Positions 4,902-6,737 of a stretch of DNA of 6,737 nucleotides are shown piece by piece; the first letter of the stretch is position 1; each line of letters begins with the position of its first letter. The DNA is from Planctomycetota bacterium. Its GTDB lineage: Bacteria > Planctomycetota > Planctomycetia > Pirellulales > UBA1268. Location: NCBI GenBank assembly GCA_003670825.1, contig QWQL01000173.1, positions 1 to 6,737 of the forward strand, in the 5' to 3' direction. The position numbers were made by a program, and so were the translations under genes. The notes beneath the pieces were generated by a model. That model did no database searches. It saw nothing but the letters and a program-made list of their open reading frames with translations, and had not been told where the DNA came from.

Positions 4902-6737
4902 ATGATTGCTGCCGTCGTTTCGCAGTTTCGTCTTCGGAAGCATCTTGCCGCGACGCTGGCGGGGGCTCTGTTTTCCGCTCTGGGCGCTGGGCCGGCCTTG
5001 GCGCAGAACGGAAGTTGGAACGTCGATGCCAACGGCCTCTGGAGCGGCACTTCCAACTGGCTGAACGGCACTATCGGGCAGGGCATTGGCGGTACCGCCA
5101 CGTTTGCCAACAACATCACGGCGACCCGCACCGTCACGCTCGACACCAATAAATCCCTTGGGCGGTTCGTCTTCGGCGACGCCGACACGTCATCGGCGGC
5201 GAGTTGGATCGTGAGTGGTACCAGCTCGATGACGATGGATAACCGTACGAATAGTGCGACGATTACCGTCAACGCCCTCGGCGCTGGAGCCACGGTGACG
5301 ATTTCGTCCACGCTCGCAGCCAGCGGCACGACGCCATCCATCATCAAAGACGGCGTTGGAACGTTGGTGCTGGCTGGCACCAATGGTTTTACGACCAAAC
5401 TCGCGATTACGACGGGAACCCTGCAGATCAGCCAAGACCGCAATCTCGGTGGCGTAGGCGCCTTTGCGACCGACCGGATCACGATTTCGAACGGGGCCAC
5501 GCTGCGAACAAGCGCGAGCGTCACCTTGAGTGGAAGCCGCGGTATTACGATCGGCTCTGGCAGCGGTACGATCAATGTCAACGGCGGCAGTCTGACCATT
5601 GCCGCGCCGCTCGCCGGGTCGGGCAATACAGCCACCGTGACCGGCTCGAGTGCCGTGGTGCTTCAGAACACCTCAGGCACTGCGACGAACGTCAACTGGG
5701 ATTTCGCTGCGAATAACGGCATCAGGGCCTTCTTCGAGGGCGCGAATGCCCTCGGTACCGGCAGCGTGAGGGTGCGTAACGGCATCAGGCTCACGAGCCA
5801 GAGCATGACGACCGGAACGTTGACCAACGCCGTCACGCTGGACAGCGGCGCAGGGTTGACTGCCCGCTCGACCGGTGGGGCCCAGACGTACACCAATGTC
5901 ACGCTCCCCGCGTCTGGTTCGGTCCTCCTCAATAACGACGATCAAGCTACATCCGCCCTGACGATCTTGTCGGGTGGAACTCTCACTGGAACCCTCACCG
6001 TCAGCACGCAGCAAGGGGGCGCTAACGCCGTCGGCGATGTGACGCTCTCGGGTGTTCTTTCGGGCGCGGGGGGACTCATCAAAACCGGCACCGGTTCGTC
6101 TGGAATCCTGGTTCTCGGGACTGCCAACACCTACACCGGCAACACCACGATCAGCACCGGTACGCTGAAGCTCGGTGCTGCCGGCTCGATCGCCACCAGC
6201 GGTACGATCAGCGTGGCCAGTGTGGCCACGTTCGACACCTCGCTGGTGCCGAGCGGATTTTCGGTCGCGGCAACCCAGTGGCTGATGGGCTCCGGAACGG
6301 TGCTCGGCAACGTGTCGTCGCAGGGCACGATCGCCCCGGGGCTCTCTGGTTCGGCTGGAACGCTCTCGTTCGCGAGTAACCTGTCGTTCGATTCCGGATC
6401 GATTCTGAGCTACGGTCTCACTGGCACGAGTACGACCCCGGGCGGCGGAATCAACGACCTCTCTGCGGTGACCGGCAATCTCTCGCTCGATGGAACGCTG
6501 AATGTAAGCGAGATCGGCGTGGGGAGTTTTCTGACCGCCGCCCAAGGAGACACGTGGCGGCTGTTCACCTACTCGGGCACGCTCACCGACAATGGCCTGT
6601 CGCTCGGAACCGTTCCTACGCTTTCCTCGGGGCTGACGTTGGCCGTCGACACGTCGACGCCCAACCAGGTGAATCTGATCGTGGTACCTGAGCCGGCTGC
6701 GGCTGTGTCGGCAATGGTTGGAATCGGCGTTCTTGCA
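4902..6737 (+). CDS. PATR beta-helix protein with signal peptide and PEP-CTERM tail (3' partial)
   Basis: The frame is open for 612 codons from ATG 4902 to the window edge with no stop. Residues 1-34 form a Sec signal peptide: a basic n-region (R10, R12, K13), a hydrophobic core, and cleavage probably after ALA (32-34). The mature start, NGSWNVDANGLW then SNW (36-53), is the Trp-containing opening common in PATR proteins. Two PATR repeats are visible: IIKDGVGTLVLAGTNGF (147-163) and GAGGLIKTG...ILVLGTANTYTGNTTISTG (about 388-418). The rest is Thr/Ser/Gly/Val-rich, consistent with a long beta-helix. Residues 595-598 are VPEP, followed by a small-hydrophobic stretch (AAAVSAMVGIGVLA) at which the window ends, so the basic tail is not seen. 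Unlike the first PATR protein, no dockerin loops precede the PEP motif. It is probably exosortase-processed and surface-associated; its specific role is unknown. Confidence 0.9.
   Translation, partial: MIAAVVSQFRLRKHLAATLAGALFSALGAGPALAQNGSWNVDANGLWSGTSNWLNGTIGQGIGGTATFANNITATRTVTLDTNKSLGRFVFGDADTSSAASWIVSGTSSMTMDNRTNSATITVNALGAGATVTISSTLAASGTTPSIIKDGVGTLVLAGTNGFTTKLAITTGTLQISQDRNLGGVGAFATDRITISNGATLRTSASVTLSGSRGITIGSGSGTINVNGGSLTIAAPLAGSGNTATVTGSSAVVLQNTSGTATNVNWDFAANNGIRAFFEGANALGTGSVRVRNGIRLTSQSMTTGTLTNAVTLDSGAGLTARSTGGAQTYTNVTLPASGSVLLNNDDQATSALTILSGGTLTGTLTVSTQQGGANAVGDVTLSGVLSGAGGLIKTGTGSSGILVLGTANTYTGNTTISTGTLKLGAAGSIATSGTISVASVATFDTSLVPSGFSVAATQWLMGSGTVLGNVSSQGTIAPGLSGSAGTLSFASNLSFDSGSILSYGLTGTSTTPGGGINDLSAVTGNLSLDGTLNVSEIGVGSFLTAAQGDTWRLFTYSGTLTDNGLSLGTVPTLSSGLTLAVDTSTPNQVNLIVVPEPAAAVSAMVGIGVLA

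Noticed and set aside
4540..4905. A 121-codon + strand open frame across the sulfatase end and the intergenic region
   Set aside because: It overlaps the sulfatase C-terminus out of frame, has no ribosome binding site or recognisable motif, and spans the terminator-like hairpin and candidate promoter.

Overview
The window is a 6.7 kb, GC-rich (roughly 60-65 % by eye) stretch of a bacterial chromosome, most likely from the phylum Planctomycetota (Pirellulales-like). Three kinds of gene point there together: giant low-complexity proteins with autotransporter-associated beta-strand (PATR) repeats and PEP-CTERM tails, a DUF1559 pseudopilin-like protein, and a formylglycine sulfatase. All four genes are on the + strand. 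The phylum is an inference from gene content; no rRNA or other phylogenetic marker is present.

Layout: (1) 1-1839, the 3' part of a large secreted beta-helix protein that ends in a dockerin-like pair of calcium loops followed by a PEP-CTERM anchor. (2) 1840-2067, an intergenic stretch with no clear gene; it holds a candidate regulatory element and a perfect 9-bp inverted repeat. (3) 2068-2982, a DUF1559 protein with a prepilin leader. (4) 2979-4607, a secreted sulfatase whose GTG start overlaps the DUF1559 stop (GTGA), so the two form a translationally coupled pair. (5) 4608-4901, an intergenic stretch with a terminator-like hairpin followed by a second copy of the candidate regulatory element. 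(6) 4902-6737, a second PATR/PEP-CTERM protein with an intact signal peptide. It runs off the 3' edge inside its PEP-CTERM segment, and having no stop it is easy to miss in a simple ORF scan.

How they may work together (inference): all four products are predicted to be exported or envelope-anchored. The two PATR proteins would be surface or matrix proteins processed by an exosortase encoded elsewhere. The sulfatase would desulfate extracellular or periplasmic polysaccharide, and its coupled DUF1559 partner carries a type IV pilin/type II secretion style leader.

The most interesting non-coding observation is a similar ~45-nt element (identical GTGGCACTTTTT core, then CGGAAA and a G-rich tail) upstream of both the DUF1559-sulfatase pair and the second PATR gene. 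It suggests shared control by an undefined promoter class. I see no tRNA, rRNA, CRISPR array, insertion sequence or integrase, and nothing that amounts to a new defence or mobile system.
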